Shown one piece after another: positions 37,129 to 50,530 of a stretch of DNA of 64,000 nt. A model generated the notes under the pieces. The model did no database searches. It saw only the letters and a program-made list of their open reading frames with translations, and was not told the DNA's origin. A program made the translations under genes and the position numbers. The stretch covers positions 5,952,001-6,016,000 of the forward strand of contig OX419760.1 of the NCBI GenBank assembly GCA_948567375.1, written 5' to 3'. The stretch is from Lunularia cruciata (lineage: Eukaryota; Streptophyta; Marchantiopsida; Lunulariales; Lunulariaceae). How positions within the stretch are numbered: the stretch's first letter is position 1; every line of letters starts with the position of its first letter.

Positions 37129-40100
37129 ATAATAACTTTGGATATGGGCTTGAGTATCCATATACATTGTAGGCCACCAATACCCTATTGCAAGAATATT
37201 TTTTATTGTGTTCTTCATGGCATAGTGTCCTCCTAATGCTTCTAAGTGCAAGGGCTTGATTACTCCTCCAATTTCATATGCTTCTAAGCATCTCTAAAGT
37301 ACTTCATATTCACCTATTTAAAAAAAAATGTTATGTTTTAGCTAGTATGGTCCTATTTTCTTGACAAAGACTACTCTTTGCTCTAGGTCCAGTCCCTTAG
37401 GACATTGGCAAGTATGTAGATAATGATATTTGTTACATACTTTGTAATTTGTATTGCCAGCAAATGGTATAATTCTTCATCAAGAAACCGTTCATCTACC
37501 TCCAAGTATTGGTCTTGAGTCTCCAACCTAGACAAAAAGTCCGCATTTGAATGCAAAGCTCCCTTCTTTACTTGTATAGTGTATGTCAATTCTTGTAACA
37601 ACAAGATCCATCCCAAAAAATCCGCCTTCTTCACCAAATATTGCAATGCATAATTGTCTACATGGAATACAAATTCATATCCCAACAAGTAGTGTCAAAA
37701 CTTCTTCAAGGCATACACCATTCCAAGTGCTTCTCTTTCAGTCAACAAATAGTTCTTTTTTGCAATTGAAAGTTGTCAATTGGCATAAGAAATAGGTAGT
37801 CTTTCTTCTTCTCATCTTTTTGAATCAGGAATACTCAAATTGCCATGGATGAAGTGTCCACATACACATGAAAAGGGACATCCCTATTTGGAGCTTTCAT
37901 AATTGGTGCTTCCACCAATTTCTTCTTCAACACCTAGAAAGCTTCTTCTTGTTATGATTCCCACAAGTTGTCTTTGGACTTCTTCAAAAGCTTCATCAAA
38001 AGTGTAGCTAGCACCGCATAGTTGGACATGATGCATTTGTAATATTGGACATGTCCCAAGAAGCCCCTCTGCTTTTGAATTTTTTTAGGTGATTCCCAAG
38101 CTAAGATTACTTTCACCTTCTCAACATCAATTTCAATAACTCAACTTGAAACCTAATGCCCCAAAAGAATCCCTTCCTTCATAGCAAAGAAGCATTTGTT
38201 TTAGGTGTAATGACGAATTGGCAAAATGACACCTTTCAAAAGTTTGGTAGAGGTAATCCAAATTTACCTCTCTTTGGCCAAACACACAAAAGTCATGAAC
38301 AAAAACTTCCACAAACTTTCATAGAAAATCTTTAAAAATTACATTCATCACTATTGGAAAGTAACAAGAGCATTAAATGACCCAAATGGCATTTAATTGT
38401 ATGCTAATGTGCCTCAATTGGTAGTGAATGTGGTCTTATCCTTGTCTTCTTCTCAAATGGATACTTGATTATAGCTTGAAAATCCACCAAGAAAATTATT
38501 GCAAGGATGACTAGTATTTGTAAAAGGCAAAAGATGACGATCCTTCCTTGTGATTGCATTTAATTTGCAAAAATCTTGGCATACTTGAATCTTCCTTGTC
38601 TTCTTCTTTGGCAATGACAATGGGAGAAATTCATTCATTGCTTAAGACTGAAAAATTATTTCAACTCCTAAGTACTTATTTATTTCATCTTTCACTGTGA
38701 GTGAGTACTTTGGGTTCAGACAATATTATCATAGTCAAACTAAAATTGCACCTTCAACAAGATCAATCCGATGTTCCCCAAATTGTTTGTCAATACTCAC
38801 TACTTGATGAATAGACAAGGAAAATACATCCTAGTACTCAATAAACAACGCAATGTATCCTGCCAACTTGTCTGAAGTAATTGTCTTGGATATTTTCAAA
38901 ATTTTACCTTCATCTAAGACTATATCTTGACAGTCATTGGGGTTGATGACTCCTTCAACATGGTTGACTTGGCTCAACCCAATTTGGACTGAGCTCATAC
39001 CCCCTTCTTCCAAATTGCTATTTATTGGAGGTGATGTCATATATATCTTTGTCTTCAACCTCCACCTTGTAGCATTCCAAGTAATTGACTTGGACTTCTT
39101 CATCTGAGTCTTTGAAAGACAAAGATGATGAATTTCTGGATTTGTCTTTATCTTTTGACAAGATCATCTCCTTGAGGTGAGGCACATTTGTCCAAGTCAT
39201 CATCACTAGCTACTGATCTTTAGATGAGATGTCCTTGAACCTCAACTTCTATTGGTGCTAATCCACAACAACTTCAGCATTGTACAACCAAGGTATTTTG
39301 ATCAATAATAGGTAACCAGTTTTGGTTGCTTGTCTCAACACAATGTACTTCAATTTGAAGAGCACTCCTTCAATGATCATGATTATATTAGACAACATGC
39401 TCAAAGGTCATCTCTTGGTTTGATCTGCAAATTTCAAAATTTAGGGTGTGGGCTGAAACGTGTAATATATTAATTGATATGTGGTATCCTCAATCATGAC
39501 ATTCATTCTTGAACCCAAGTAAATGAGTACCAATGTGATCATGCAACCCACAATATCTGCATCTAGTTCAAGAGATCCCAAATCTTCTTGCTCAATTTGA
39601 TGTATGGCAAGCAAGTCTTTCTTGGTCATTGCCCTTACTTTCTTAAGGGCCAAACTTAGTTGCTTCTTGTACAACTTATTATCCTCCCGCAATTGTTTAA
39701 AGGTCACATTGGCTTGGGTGGATGCCAAATCTACCACACTATTGTATTGGAGTACTCTTTCAAGTTTCAACTTCTTTGACTTTGTCTTTGGGTTTGAAGT
39801 CTCTCCCCGCTTTGACCTTTCTTTGGAATAGTTGGAACAGTTATTGGAGTATCAGTGGTCTTGACCCAAGGTACTTCAGGTTTGCCCATCTCAGTTTTAA
39901 TCAGATCCTTGACTTTGGATCTGATGTCCACTGCAAAAATGAGGTTTTATCTTCAAATCCACCTCCAAACTCATCTCTTGAGCTCTTTGTAGTGCCTCTT
40001 GAATTTCCTTATGCAAGGCTTTCACTTTGGCTTTTGCTAAGATTTTCTCTTCTTTTGCAGATAAGATTGACTCAGGCCAAAGTCTCTTCACCTTTCTTGA

Positions 40101-43100
40101 AGACAAAGAAGTAGTGCTTACTTCTTTGGGATCACTCTTCTTCTTCCCAAAGCATGTTTCAACTTTCAACACGTCAAGATTCGGCCATATCCCTTCTAGG
40201 GCTGGACTACCTTCTTGAGGACATTTGTCTTCAAGTGTTATACAATTCATGGTGGCATTGCCTTTTGGTTGTAAGGCAGCTCGCTCCATTGCAGTCTGCA
40301 CATATTTGATTTTTGTTTTGAGTTTGGTGGTTGCAAGCAATGATTTCCAACGTGGCCTAAACCTTTGCAATTTCCACAAAGAGGAACATACCCAATCTGC
40401 CACCTTGGCTCAAGACAATTTAGAGACCATTTAATGACCCATAGAGCCACAATTGTAATATGCATTTGGTGCAAAATTTGAGGATGGTTTTTGTTCTCCA
40501 TTGGCATTCTTTGTTGAGAAGCATTGTTGTTGTACTCCCTTGATCCATACCTCAAACCTTGATAAGAGGTGCTTGCTTGGGATTGTACATCTTGAATTTG
40601 GAACATTGCCTCTTCTTTCTCAATTTGGTCCCAACTTGGAACCCAATCAATCTATTGCACTTGAAATGCAGTCTTAGTAAAACACCCCATGTTGGTATGA
40701 CCCGACTTGCCTTATGTAGTACATTAGACATTTGGTCTCCTAAATGAAAGAGGTTTTCTTCTATCCTTGCCCCGATCATTTGAATCTTGGAGTTGATAAA
40801 CTCTTTTATAAGCATCTCCACCTTAGTGTCTATCTTTGTGACTCCTTAAGCTGGAGGAGTTGATACCTTCTTTTCTCCTCATCATTGGTTCTTCTTTGTC
40901 TTTACATCTTCTTCTGATTCCAAAGAAGATCTTGAAAAAGTAGAGGATTCTTCCCAAGAAGAGGACATACTACTAGAAGCCCTTCATCTTGGTTTCTTGG
41001 CTTTCTTTTCTTGGCTTCTTCTATTACTGGATGAATGAGAATGAGCCGCTTCATATTTGGCAACATGCTTGAGTACTTTGTCCATGGAAGTTACATTCCC
41101 CTCCCTAGCAAAAATACAAATCTCTAATGACAACCCTCTAAGGAACTAGGTAATGGCTTGGACATTAGAGTAACCTCCCACACCGGATTGCTTTGGTACT
41201 TGATTCAATAAAGCCATGAACAGCTCAAAGTAGTCTCTCAATTTCTCATTCTTGCCTTGATCCAAATCATTGAGCACCATGAAGACACTCGTATCGTAAT
41301 CAAATTCTCAACATTGTTCTAGGAAGTTGTCTTGCAAGTTGTCTTGTCTGTCCAATTGGCTGGTTTGAACCTCTTTTGGGTTACATGGATGCACTAGCTC
41401 CTTGCTTTCTTGTGGAGCAAACTTAGGAAAATGCACAACCAATTGGCAAAGTTGTGCTTCTTGTTGGCAAAGGAGATAACTTCAAACACCTTGATGAACT
41501 CATCAGGATCTTCATCACATTCCATCTCCTTATACTTTTGGTAAGCTTGTCTGGTAATACGAAGAAGACATGTTGTAAGTTTGGTGAGACGGTTGAGGTG
41601 ATGTCAAACTTGGTTGACCCAAGGTACTAGCTTATGATTGTGCTTTGGATTCAGGCAAGGGATCCCAAGGTACCAAATATTACTTACTAGAGCAAGATTG
41701 GGAAAAAAATAAGTCTGTTTTTGTGGTGTGGATCAAGCCGATTGCACAAGGAGAAAATGAGGAGAGTTAGGACCCTCATCAAGCAATGGTTGATCAAATA
41801 GTTCAAGAGTTTGCAAACATGTTTCTGGATGATTTATCAAAGGGATTACCCTCCAATTATGATATGCCCTTCAAGATTGAGTTATTGCTAAGGAGTATTC
41901 CATTGAGTGGACTAATCTATTGGCTCTTACCAAAGGAGTTGGAGGAGTTGCAAACCACACTTGCGGAGTTGTTGGAGGAGGATTTCATATGATATAATAC
42001 ATCTTCTTGGGGAGCATTGGTACTATTTGTTCCAAAGAAGGATGGAGGATTTTGTTTTTGTAGTGATTACGATGGGTTTAATAAACAAATAATGAAGAAT
42101 CTATATCCATTGCCTCAAATTGATGACTTGCTTGATCAATTTAGTGGAGCACGGTACTTCTCCAAGTTGGATCTTTGTAGCAACCAGTGGCAAATCCTCA
42201 TTGATAGGGAAGATGTGCAAAAGATTACCTTTTGCACAAGGTATGGACATTTTGGGTAAAGAGTTCTACCTTTTGGGCTCACTAATGCTCCAATAGTCTT
42301 CTTGGATCTGATGCATCAGGTGTTGGATGGGATATTAAATCAGTACATGGTGGTGTTCTTGGATGATATCTTAACCTATAGCAAAACAAAGGCAAAACAT
42401 GTGAATCACGTGTGGGAAGTACTAAGATGACTATGATAGTGGAAATTTTATTGCAAGAAGTCAAAGTGTGCCTTTTGGTAAAAAGAAGTTATCTTCTTGG
42501 ATCATAAGATCTCCTTAGAGGTGATCAAGATGGAAGAGGAGAAACTCAAGGCCATTATTGATTGGTCTACTTTGAAGGATGCTACAAAAGTATGGGCATT
42601 TAATAGATTGGCCAATTTTTATCGACAATTCATCCACTATTATGCCCATGTTGTCACACCATTGACTGATCTCTTGGGGTAGAACTAGAGCTTTCAATGG
42701 ACCGCCAAGCATGAAGAAGCATTCCATAAGCTGAAATATTGATGTCTTCAAGACCCATTCTTGAACCATATGATCTTCAACTACCTTGTGTGGTTGATTT
42801 TGATGCGTCTAACTTACAATTGGAGCCATGTTGTAGTATGGATTCCTAGATGGATTCCATCCTATTGCCTTTGAGTCTTGCAGACTAAATATAACTGAAA
42901 GGAATTACTCTGCTTGAGATTGGGAACAGTTAGGAATGGTATATGACACCAAGGTATGGAAGCATTATCATTTGAGAAAATATGTGATCATGTGAACTAA
43001 TCACAAACCATTGTTGCAAACATTATACTTGGAACACATGAAGAGTTGATCTCACCGATTGGAGGAACAACTACAATTGTTTGACATCAAGTTTGAGTAC

Positions 43101-43196
43101 AAACTTGGTCGGTTCCATGTCATCCTTGATGCCCTATTATGATGACCTGATTTGAAGTCTCTTCCTCTCATCATAGCGGTAATTACGATGGTATTA

Positions 43197-43927
43197 TGTA
43201 ATACCAAGAGCTAGCCATATGATCTAGATGTGAAATTTGGTTTGGTAACATCTAGAATGGTGTTATACATGATGGTCAAAATATATAAGATAGAAGTATC
43301 ACCAAAAGAGTACTTCTACTAATAGGGTAGAAACCAAAATAGACTTGAGAACCTTAGAACCAATAGCTAGACATATGATTTAACGGTGAGAATTGGTTTG
43401 GTAACATCTGGAAGGATGTTACACATGATGGACTAAACAGATTAGAAAGAGGTATCACCAAAAGGGGACTTCTACTAATAGAGTAGGAACCGAAATATAT
43501 CTGAAATCTTTGAAGGCAATTTTGGAGGACAAATTAGGCCTCAAAAATGTGCAGATTACCCCCCTCCCCAACATAGGAAAGGCTGGCCTTCCCTCCCCCC
43601 TTCTTTGTCTCATCGAGAGCTTTCCAATGGTACCTTACTCACGTGATTCTGAGATTCCTACAAGATTCCCTAAAAGATTTCTTTCGGTCAAAGCTTGTTT
43701 GACCAACCAAATAGGACCTAGACTAGACATGTCACCCATCTAAGTAAGTAATCCAAGGGTGGAGCTTGCTGACATATCACCTATCTGTAACCCTAATCCT
43801 ATGGTGGAGCTTCCATGGAGGAGATCCTCTTTGTCTATATAATAAAGAGAAGGTGCTCCTTTGGGGCATCGAATGTTTGAGTGTGCACTCTGTATTTTCT
43901 CTCTTCTCTTGTCCTCGGAGTATTACA
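43197..43927 (+). repeat. Solo B-family LTR with perfect target duplication
   Basis: This 731-bp LTR starts TGTAATACC and ends GTATTACA. It is flanked by TATTA at 43192-43196 and 43928-43932. A TATA box TATATAATA lies at 43836-43844. It is the reference copy of the B LTR in this window. The intact duplication shows a normal insertion followed by LTR-LTR recombination. Confidence 0.93.
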
Positions 43928-44543
43928 TATTAATTGACTCCCAAGTCCAAAGTGAGTTTAAGATAGCTCTACAACAAGATCCTTTCTTTTAGATGGTACA
44001 AGGTCATCTTGCAGCATGCAACAAGGAGTACAACACCTTCTCCTACAAGGAAGGCCATCTATTCTATGAGAACCAGATTTATGTTCTAATCAAGGGTGAT
44101 CTCCGACTTATGCATCTTGAGGAAGCCCAAGACTTACCAATTGCTGGTCACATGGGTGTCGACAAGACCTTGGGTACACTCTTACACCAATGGTGGAAGC
44201 CCAATACAACATAAGACGTTCAAGAGTTTGTCTGATCATGTGAGAGCTACCAATGTAAAAAGGCCAAAAACCAAAAACCATGGACTCTTTCAACCACTTC
44301 CCATTCCATCTGCTTGATGGGAACATGTGAGCTTGGATCTCATCACATCCTTGCCCAAGACAAAGCAAGATCACATGGCAATTGTAGTGTTTATGGATAA
44401 GCTTAGTAAGCAAATCCATTTGGCACCAACCTTTGATACCATGGATGCTCCAACATTAACATAGATCTATTTAAACAATGTCTTCAAGCATCATGGGATG
44501 CCGTGTGTACTCATCTCTGACCATTTTCCTTGATTCACTGGAA

Positions 44544-44593
44544 AGTTTTGGGCACCTAAACACTAAATAGTTTTGGGCACCTAAACCCTAAAC
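44544..44593 (+). repeat. 25-bp duplication with telomere-like CCTAAACCCTAAAC
   Basis: AGTTTTGGGCACCTAAAC occurs at 44544 and 44569. The second copy runs into CCTAAACCCTAAAC (44580-44593), nearly two units of the plant telomere repeat. The other A copies lack it at this place in integrase. Confidence 0.7.
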
Positions 44594-45436
44594 ACTCTTC
44601 TAGATACTTGGCACCAAGCTTACTTTTTCCATGGCCTATCATCACTAAACATGCAAATTTCACCTTGGAGGATATGCTTTGTGCCTTTGTCAATGTTCAA
44701 TTGGGATGAATATTTTGTAGTTGCGGAGTTTGCATACAATAATTCAAAACATGCAAGCACCAGATTCTCTCCTTTCTTTCTCAATTTTGGCCCAGATCGA
44801 TTTGTTCTAGATTCCCTTCTTGCTCCTCCTCCATCTCATGTCCCTCATACTTTAACCTTCTTGACCACCATATCCCAATCCCTCCAACAAGCCAAATCTC
44901 ACCTCCTTGTTGCCCAAATTCATCAGAAATAATATATAGACCACCATCATTGTGATCTCACCTTTCAAGTTGGTGATAAGGTCATACTCTCATCTAGTAA
45001 CCTTCTCTTCCCACTTGATACCCCAGTCCATAAACTTACTCCTAATTGGATAGGACCTTTTATGTCACATAAATCATTTCTCTTGTTGCTTATTGACTTG
45101 CCTTGCCTTGACATGTGTGCATTCACCCTATCTTCATATTTCCAAGTTGAAACCCTTTGTCCCTAATCCATCTTTTTTTCCTCTTGTGTCTAGCCTCCTA
45201 CTCCTCCAATCCCTATCAACAATCATGAGGAATACAAAGTTCATTGTATCCTTGCGCATTGCCACATTCAACAAGGCCATCAACAACATACAAAGAACAA
45301 GGTCCTTTGGAAAGGGTATCCTCTTCATGATGCCACATAGGAACCTCTTTCTCATCTCCAAAATGCACAAATGGCCCTCCAAGAGTTTGAAGCTTCAATG
45401 GCAATGAGGACATCACCAACTAGCGGTGGGGGAATA

Positions 45437-45833
45437 TATAATAATATGGAGTTTAGCAATGAAGTTAGTCAAGACTAATGAAGTAATGAATGAGCCAAAT
45501 TCTAGGATATTCTAGAAATATCTAGGAAGCTTCTTGGAAAGCTTCCCAACTAGCTTAGCTTGCATTCCAAGTAGGAAGTTTCTAGAAGGAAGCTTTTAGA
45601 AACTTCCAACTAGCTTAGCTTGCACACCAAGTAGGAAGCTTATTGGTTAACTTGGCTTGCATTCCAAGAAAGCATTTCAAGGAAGCTTCTTGAGAAGCGT
45701 CCCAAGAGCCGTGTATATTCCATATAAATACCAAAGCCAAATCTCATGATAGGCATTTGGAATTTCTCACACTCAAGTGTCCCAATGCAATCTTCCATTC
45801 TCCTATTTCTCTCCTTGGTCTTGGTCTTGTACA
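45437..45833 (+). repeat. A3 3' LTR
   Basis: It starts TATAATAATATGG after GCGGTGGGGGAATA and ends CTTGTACA, followed by C2 sequence. It carries the usual A-family palindromic AGCTTCT motifs. Confidence 0.85.
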
Positions 45834-47036
45834 ATAACACTACAAATGCCTATTTTAAATAGGCAGCACATTCAAAAATTAACTAACTACTTTAACTGCT
45901 TCAACTACTACTTTAACAACTTGCACATCTAAAATGACATTCCACTTCTTCATATTTGCCTCTTGAAATCTAAAAACTATTACTAATCCAATCCAATGTC
46001 TATCTCTACTTTGGCTTCTACCCCTAATATGAGTACAATTGTCTCTTGCACTTTGGGTTCATCAACTACTTCTTCTTCTTCTATTTCTATCTTATCTTTA
46101 ATTTAAACTGAAATATAAGTCATGGGTATCCTAATTACTTCCTCCTTCTCTACTCTAACTACTTCAAACAACTCAAGTTACTCACTCAAAGTAACTTGCA
46201 CTCCTACTTCAACTACTTTGCATTTAATTCCTTCTTTCACACTACTAAAAAGTTCATCTAACTCTAATCTAACTAAATCTAATGTGAGACTCACATTGTC
46301 TCCTACTTCAATCATCTTCCTATCTACTCTCTCTCTCAAATGAATTAACAAATTGTTCATATCCACGTCCTTCACTTTTCTCTTCCGCATCTCTTGCACA
46401 AGTAATTTCAATTTGTGCAATCTCACTTCCTCCAAATTTACTTCTTACTCAATACTCAACATTGCCTTCATCCTCCTAATGATCCATCCTACTGTTTTGA
46501 TGTATTCCCATGAGTTCTCTCTGCCTTCAACTTGTCATAATACATTTGCAATTCTTCCTCATACTTTGCCTTCAATGTCTCCTTCTCCTCCACATATTGA
46601 ATTCACTAAGCCTATGCACTTCTTCTTGGATCCGGCAATCATTCTTCTTCTTGACTTCTACTCACAAGCTTTCTTTGCCATGCATGATCTTTCTTTTTTG
46701 CCACCAATCTCAAGCTCTCCAACTCTTGCTCCATTACTATTGTCATTGCTTTGGAATACACTACTTCAATTTGCATGTCATTAAATTCTCTCTTCAAATT
46801 CTCAAACTTTGCCATTTTGATCCTTTAATTCTTTGGCTTGCTGTTCAAGTTCACCTCCATGGTTCACACAATTCTCATGTAAAGTTATCAAAGCTCTTCC
46901 TTTGAAGTACTGCATCTACCCAAAGTACTTTGGCTTTCTCTTTGCCTTGGGTTAACTTCTCCTTCAACCTTGAGATTTCCTCACTCTAGTACTTCACTAT
47001 TGTCAGCTCATCCTTTACTTCAAGATGATCTCACTA
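45834..47036 (-). mobile_element. C2: fragment of C-family ORF3 3' region
   Basis: 46118-47036 is closely similar to 27760-28640 of C1 in the same orientation, covering the coiled-coil C-terminal part of ORF3. 45834-46117 extends further downstream than C1 does and has an acidic frame (IEIEEEEVVDEP). It is bounded by A3 on the left and B2 on the right, with no LTR of its own in view. It is broken several times. Confidence 0.75.
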
Positions 47037-49556
47037 TGTGTATTGTACCATCCTCCTTCTTCACAAACAAGATAGGGGCCCCATATGGTAATACATTAGG
47101 TTGGATAAACCCTTTTTGTAACATATCCTCAATTTGATCTTACACTCCTCTAACTCATGATATGATAGTCAATATGGGGCCTTACAAGGAGATGTCTTCC
47201 CAAGAAGTGCCTTTTATTACCTACTCTCCTTTTTGGAGGTTATCTTGAGGGTCAATCATCAAGAAAGACATCTTGAAACTCATTAATCACATCTTTTAAA
47301 TTCTCAAGATTGTTTATATCAAGTTGTGCACTCTAGACTTCTCTTATTAGAGCCATGAAACATCTCTCTGTCTTATTGATAGCTATTGTCCCTATGACAC
47401 AGAGAGACAATTCTTGCCTTTGCAATCTTTCTCTATCTCCAATGATCTTCCATTGGATAGTTTCCACTATTTTCTTTTTCCAATTGACCATGGGGTTGTA
47501 GTGCTCCATCCATGGGATACTTAAGATCACATCATACTGAGCTAACCATATCACTCTCCATTCAATTTCTTCTTGATACTCTCCTATAAAGAGTGTTACC
47601 TTTCTATGTAATGACTCAATCTTCTTTGTCTGACCATCAGGTAACTCTACTTCTTCATTCTCATCCTTCTCTAGTTCCATCCCCAACCTCATTGTAGTAG
47701 AGTAAGATAGTAAATTCTTTGTTGCTCCAAGTTTTATCAATAATCTTACTTGATTGCCTTTTAGGATTCCATTTACGACAACTAATTGTGCATTAGTCTT
47801 CCTCAACCTTTACGCACTTGTCTTCTTCCTCCTCCCACTTTTATGCTTCTTCATTGAGCTAGTAAGGTGATCTTTATCGGTGATCTTTGTTTTCCAATGT
47901 GATTTTAGCATCCACTTCTTCAATTTGTCTCTCCAAGTTTTTCAAAGGTTGTTTATATGGAGGCCAAGGGCCTCTAGGAAGGAAAACATGACAATTGATG
48001 GCTATATGTCCAACTCAACTACAATTGTAACAATGTCAATGTTTTGCATAAGCCGCTTCCCCTTGTGGGACTCCATCTTTCCTTTCTTTGACCCATCTTT
48101 GTTTTCCTAGGAGAAGTTGTGCTCTTTGGTCTCAAAAATAAAGGTTGCCTAATTCCATAGGAATTGGTCAACCAAAGTGCTATATTTCAGCCCATTAGTG
48201 TTGAGTTGGGACTACTCTTTCACCTCCTCCAAGCACTCTACTATTCTTTGAGCACATGCAATTGCTTTGATAGCAAAGCAATGATTTTGTACCATTACCT
48301 CTTGGTGAATTTGCTCTTTTAACCCCCATTTGAAATTTTCAATAGTTTCTATTAGATTCATATTGGTTATCAAAACCTATAGATCAAGAAATGCCTCCAC
48401 ATACTCTTGTATGTTGTTTGTTAGCTTCAACCCCCATAGTTGTGTTTGAGCCACCTACAGAAAATTCATGGATTGGAAATTCTTTAGTTGTCCTTCTTGC
48501 ATTGCCATCCAAGTGATCTTTCTTCCTTCTGCCAACATTGATCATTCCCAAAGATCATACCATGTGAAGGCTTTATTGGTCAGGTACTCCCATGCAAACA
48601 TGGCAATAGAATGATTGGTGATTTCAATTGTGAATAATCAAAAGTATTGATTCATTCTTAAGATCTAGTTTTCCACTACTCCCATAGAATTTTGTCCCTT
48701 TTAAGGCTTGATGTTGCATGTCTTGTTCATCTTTAGTAGCAATGTAACTTCATTATTGACCAAGGTTGGTATTTGGCATGCATAACTCTCCAAGTACTTC
48801 AGTTGTTGTTATTGGGTTTTGGGATGATTCCCTTTCTTACATTACATGATCATTCCCAAAGGTACATATTTGACTTTGCAATGCCCCATTGTCATCTTGA
48901 TCTCCTAAAACTCATTCAACATCCATTGCATTCCTTGCATCAACTCTTGCAATTGTAGCTCCATTATTTGTACACATAGCAAATGCTCAATAGCTACTAC
49001 CTACTTCAATAGAAGGTTAATATGATCACTTGGGAGAGAGCATGGATGATTGAGACTACCATTGGACCCTCAAAGGCTATCACTTATTGGTAATATTCTT
49101 CACCAAAATTATAGACTATCAATCCTTAAACATCACTTATGATCTAACTACGTAATGGATTTTCTACCTATGTGTTGAAAGGGAGAGGATTTAGTATATT
49201 GAGATTCATTGCACCATAATAGGATGTATCTTATCCAATCCCACTATCATATGTCACCACATGTAGAATCAACAAATTGGAAAATTCAATATTATGTCCA
49301 TGAACTCTACTCCAAAATGGTAAATGAGGTATACTCTCACTTGCTCAAGTTGGATGTACATAATTATGATGTGAAATAGATTCAAGAACAAAAAGCAAGT
49401 GCAAGAAATTATACTCCAATACCATCCATCCTATCTTTTCTCTAAAACATCCCCAATCTATTGATTGCGCTAATTTTTCTCTTCTCAAAATCACTTAATC
49501 TTAGTAGCCCGTGTTCTTCCAAGAGGGATGATCCACTCTCTTGGATTACAACACCT

Positions 49557-49568
49557 ACTCTAATACCA
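49557..49568 (-). other. B2 primer binding site for initiator tRNA-Met
   Basis: On the minus strand TGGTATTAGAGT follows the LTR end and matches TGGTATCAGAGC with two differences. Confidence 0.8.
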
Positions 49569-49574
49569 TTTTAA

Positions 49575-50174
49575 TGTTCCAAAAATATGAGAACCCCCAA
49601 TAGAAATATATGAGAAGAAATACAAGGCTTCATCCCTCAATCCTTTGATGGCCCAAAGGAGCACCTTATCTTTATCATATAGCAAAGAGGATCCACTCAA
49701 AAGGACAAATCAAATCAATAAATCAAATACATAGATTGGTGACATGTCAATAAATTCCACTTGTAGATTAGTTGTATGGATTGGTGACATGTTGATCCTT
49801 GTCATATTTGGTTGGTCAGACAAGTTTAATCAAAGAGAATCTTTGGGGAATCTTCATATAAGAAGCTCAAAAGTGCATGGGTGAGGTACAATTAGAAAGC
49901 TTTTGATGAGACAAACATGGAAGTAATAAGCAATAATTTTTCTTTAATGGGGGAGATATCTTATTTTTTGAGGCCTAATTCATTCATTTAGGCCTCCAAA
50001 ATTGGCTCTAAAGTTTTTAGGGTGTTTTTAGTTTTTTGGCCTCTACCATATTAATGGAAGTAATGTTTTGGTACACTTTATTTGATCTACTTAGACCATC
50101 ATATAAAACATCCCTCAAGATATTATCAAGCTAGTTTCCACCTCTAGATACTATATCTAACTAACGATATTACA
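49575..50174 (-). repeat. B2 5' LTR
   Basis: On the minus strand it starts TGTAATATCG and ends GGAACA. It aligns with the B solo LTRs, including the GGAGCACC block near the TATA region, but is more diverged and about 130 bp shorter. Confidence 0.78.
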
Positions 50175-50530
50175 TCCATTCCCAAACCCTACCTTCTATC
50201 AAACTTTCCTAGGTCTCTCTTTCCTCCACCCATTTGAATTGATTCAATTTACCTTTTGTGAAACTTTCATACGTCTTCCTTTCCTCCACCAATTCATATA
50301 AACTCAATCTGCCAAATCAGATTTCCTCACACAATGGCAATTTCTCTCCCTAATGCCCTTGAACCTTGATTCATTCTTTGTAGAATTTCTCTCTCAATTT
50401 TTCTCCCAAACTATATTTCATCCTCTTGTTTCTCAACTACCAAACCTTACTTTTTCAAACTTCATTTTGTATTTCCTAGGTCTCTTTCTCCACTTATTCA
50501 AATTCAACTCAATCTGCCAATTCTAATATC
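50175..50530 (+). repeat. Diverged minisatellite-like repeats of about 60-100 bp
   Basis: Blocks starting near 50189, 50250 and 50448 share an order of motifs: ACCTT, CAAACTTTC or AAACTTTC, a TMCRTCTTCCTTT/TAGGTCTCTTT phrase, CTCCAC, and an ATTCAA...CTCAATCTGCCAA ending. They are clearly diverged copies. Confidence 0.55.

Larger units (their letters stand above)
27745..41684 (-). mobile_element. C1: non-chromovirus Ty3/gypsy with ORF3, split by A2
   Basis: Minus-strand element; parts from 41684 downward are as follows. Gag, about 41680-40250, ends in a CCHC zinc knuckle (CGNCKGLGHVGNHC) near 40350. The protease region, about 39400-38830, has an IPWLYNAEVVVD-like end. Reverse transcriptase is about 38700-37750. 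RNase H is about 37690-37400 and has FHVDNYALQYLV then HSNADFLSRL. Integrase starts at 37260, is interrupted by A2, and continues 31557-30950. An integrase tail like that of plant Tat/Athila-type elements lies near 30780-30690. ORF3 occupies about 30500-27745. No LTR is visible at either end: the left end stops near HCF164 and the right end stops at A3. The coding parts have many breaks. The A2 insertion dates it as older than A2. Confidence 0.8.
41685..45833 (+). mobile_element. A3: 5'-truncated A-family chromovirus
   Basis: It starts abruptly within the last 60-bp linker unit, directly against C1 gag sequence. It contains reverse transcriptase (about 41780-42450), RNase H (about 42770-43060), integrase (about 44110-45130) and a chromodomain (about 45220-45390), then a 3' LTR at 45437-45833. 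A solo B LTR (43197-43927) lies inside. Downstream sequence is C2, so the two sides are not halves of one simple target. Many breaks are present. The missing 5' part and the junction point to an ectopic rearrangement and not to a clean insertion. Confidence 0.82.
47037..50174 (-). mobile_element. B2: 5' half of a B-family chromovirus
   Basis: Minus strand, from 50174 downward: a 5' LTR (49575-50174), a primer site for initiator tRNA-Met (49557-49568), a gag region about 49400-48030 ending in a zinc-knuckle-like segment (about 48030-47970), a protease at 47806-47333 (LIKLGATKNLLSYS region, VELPDGQTKK), and the first part of reverse transcriptase to 47037. It stops against C2. The protease part closely resembles that of B1, so B2 supplies the 5' parts that B1 lacks in this family. 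The gag region is much decayed. Confidence 0.85.
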
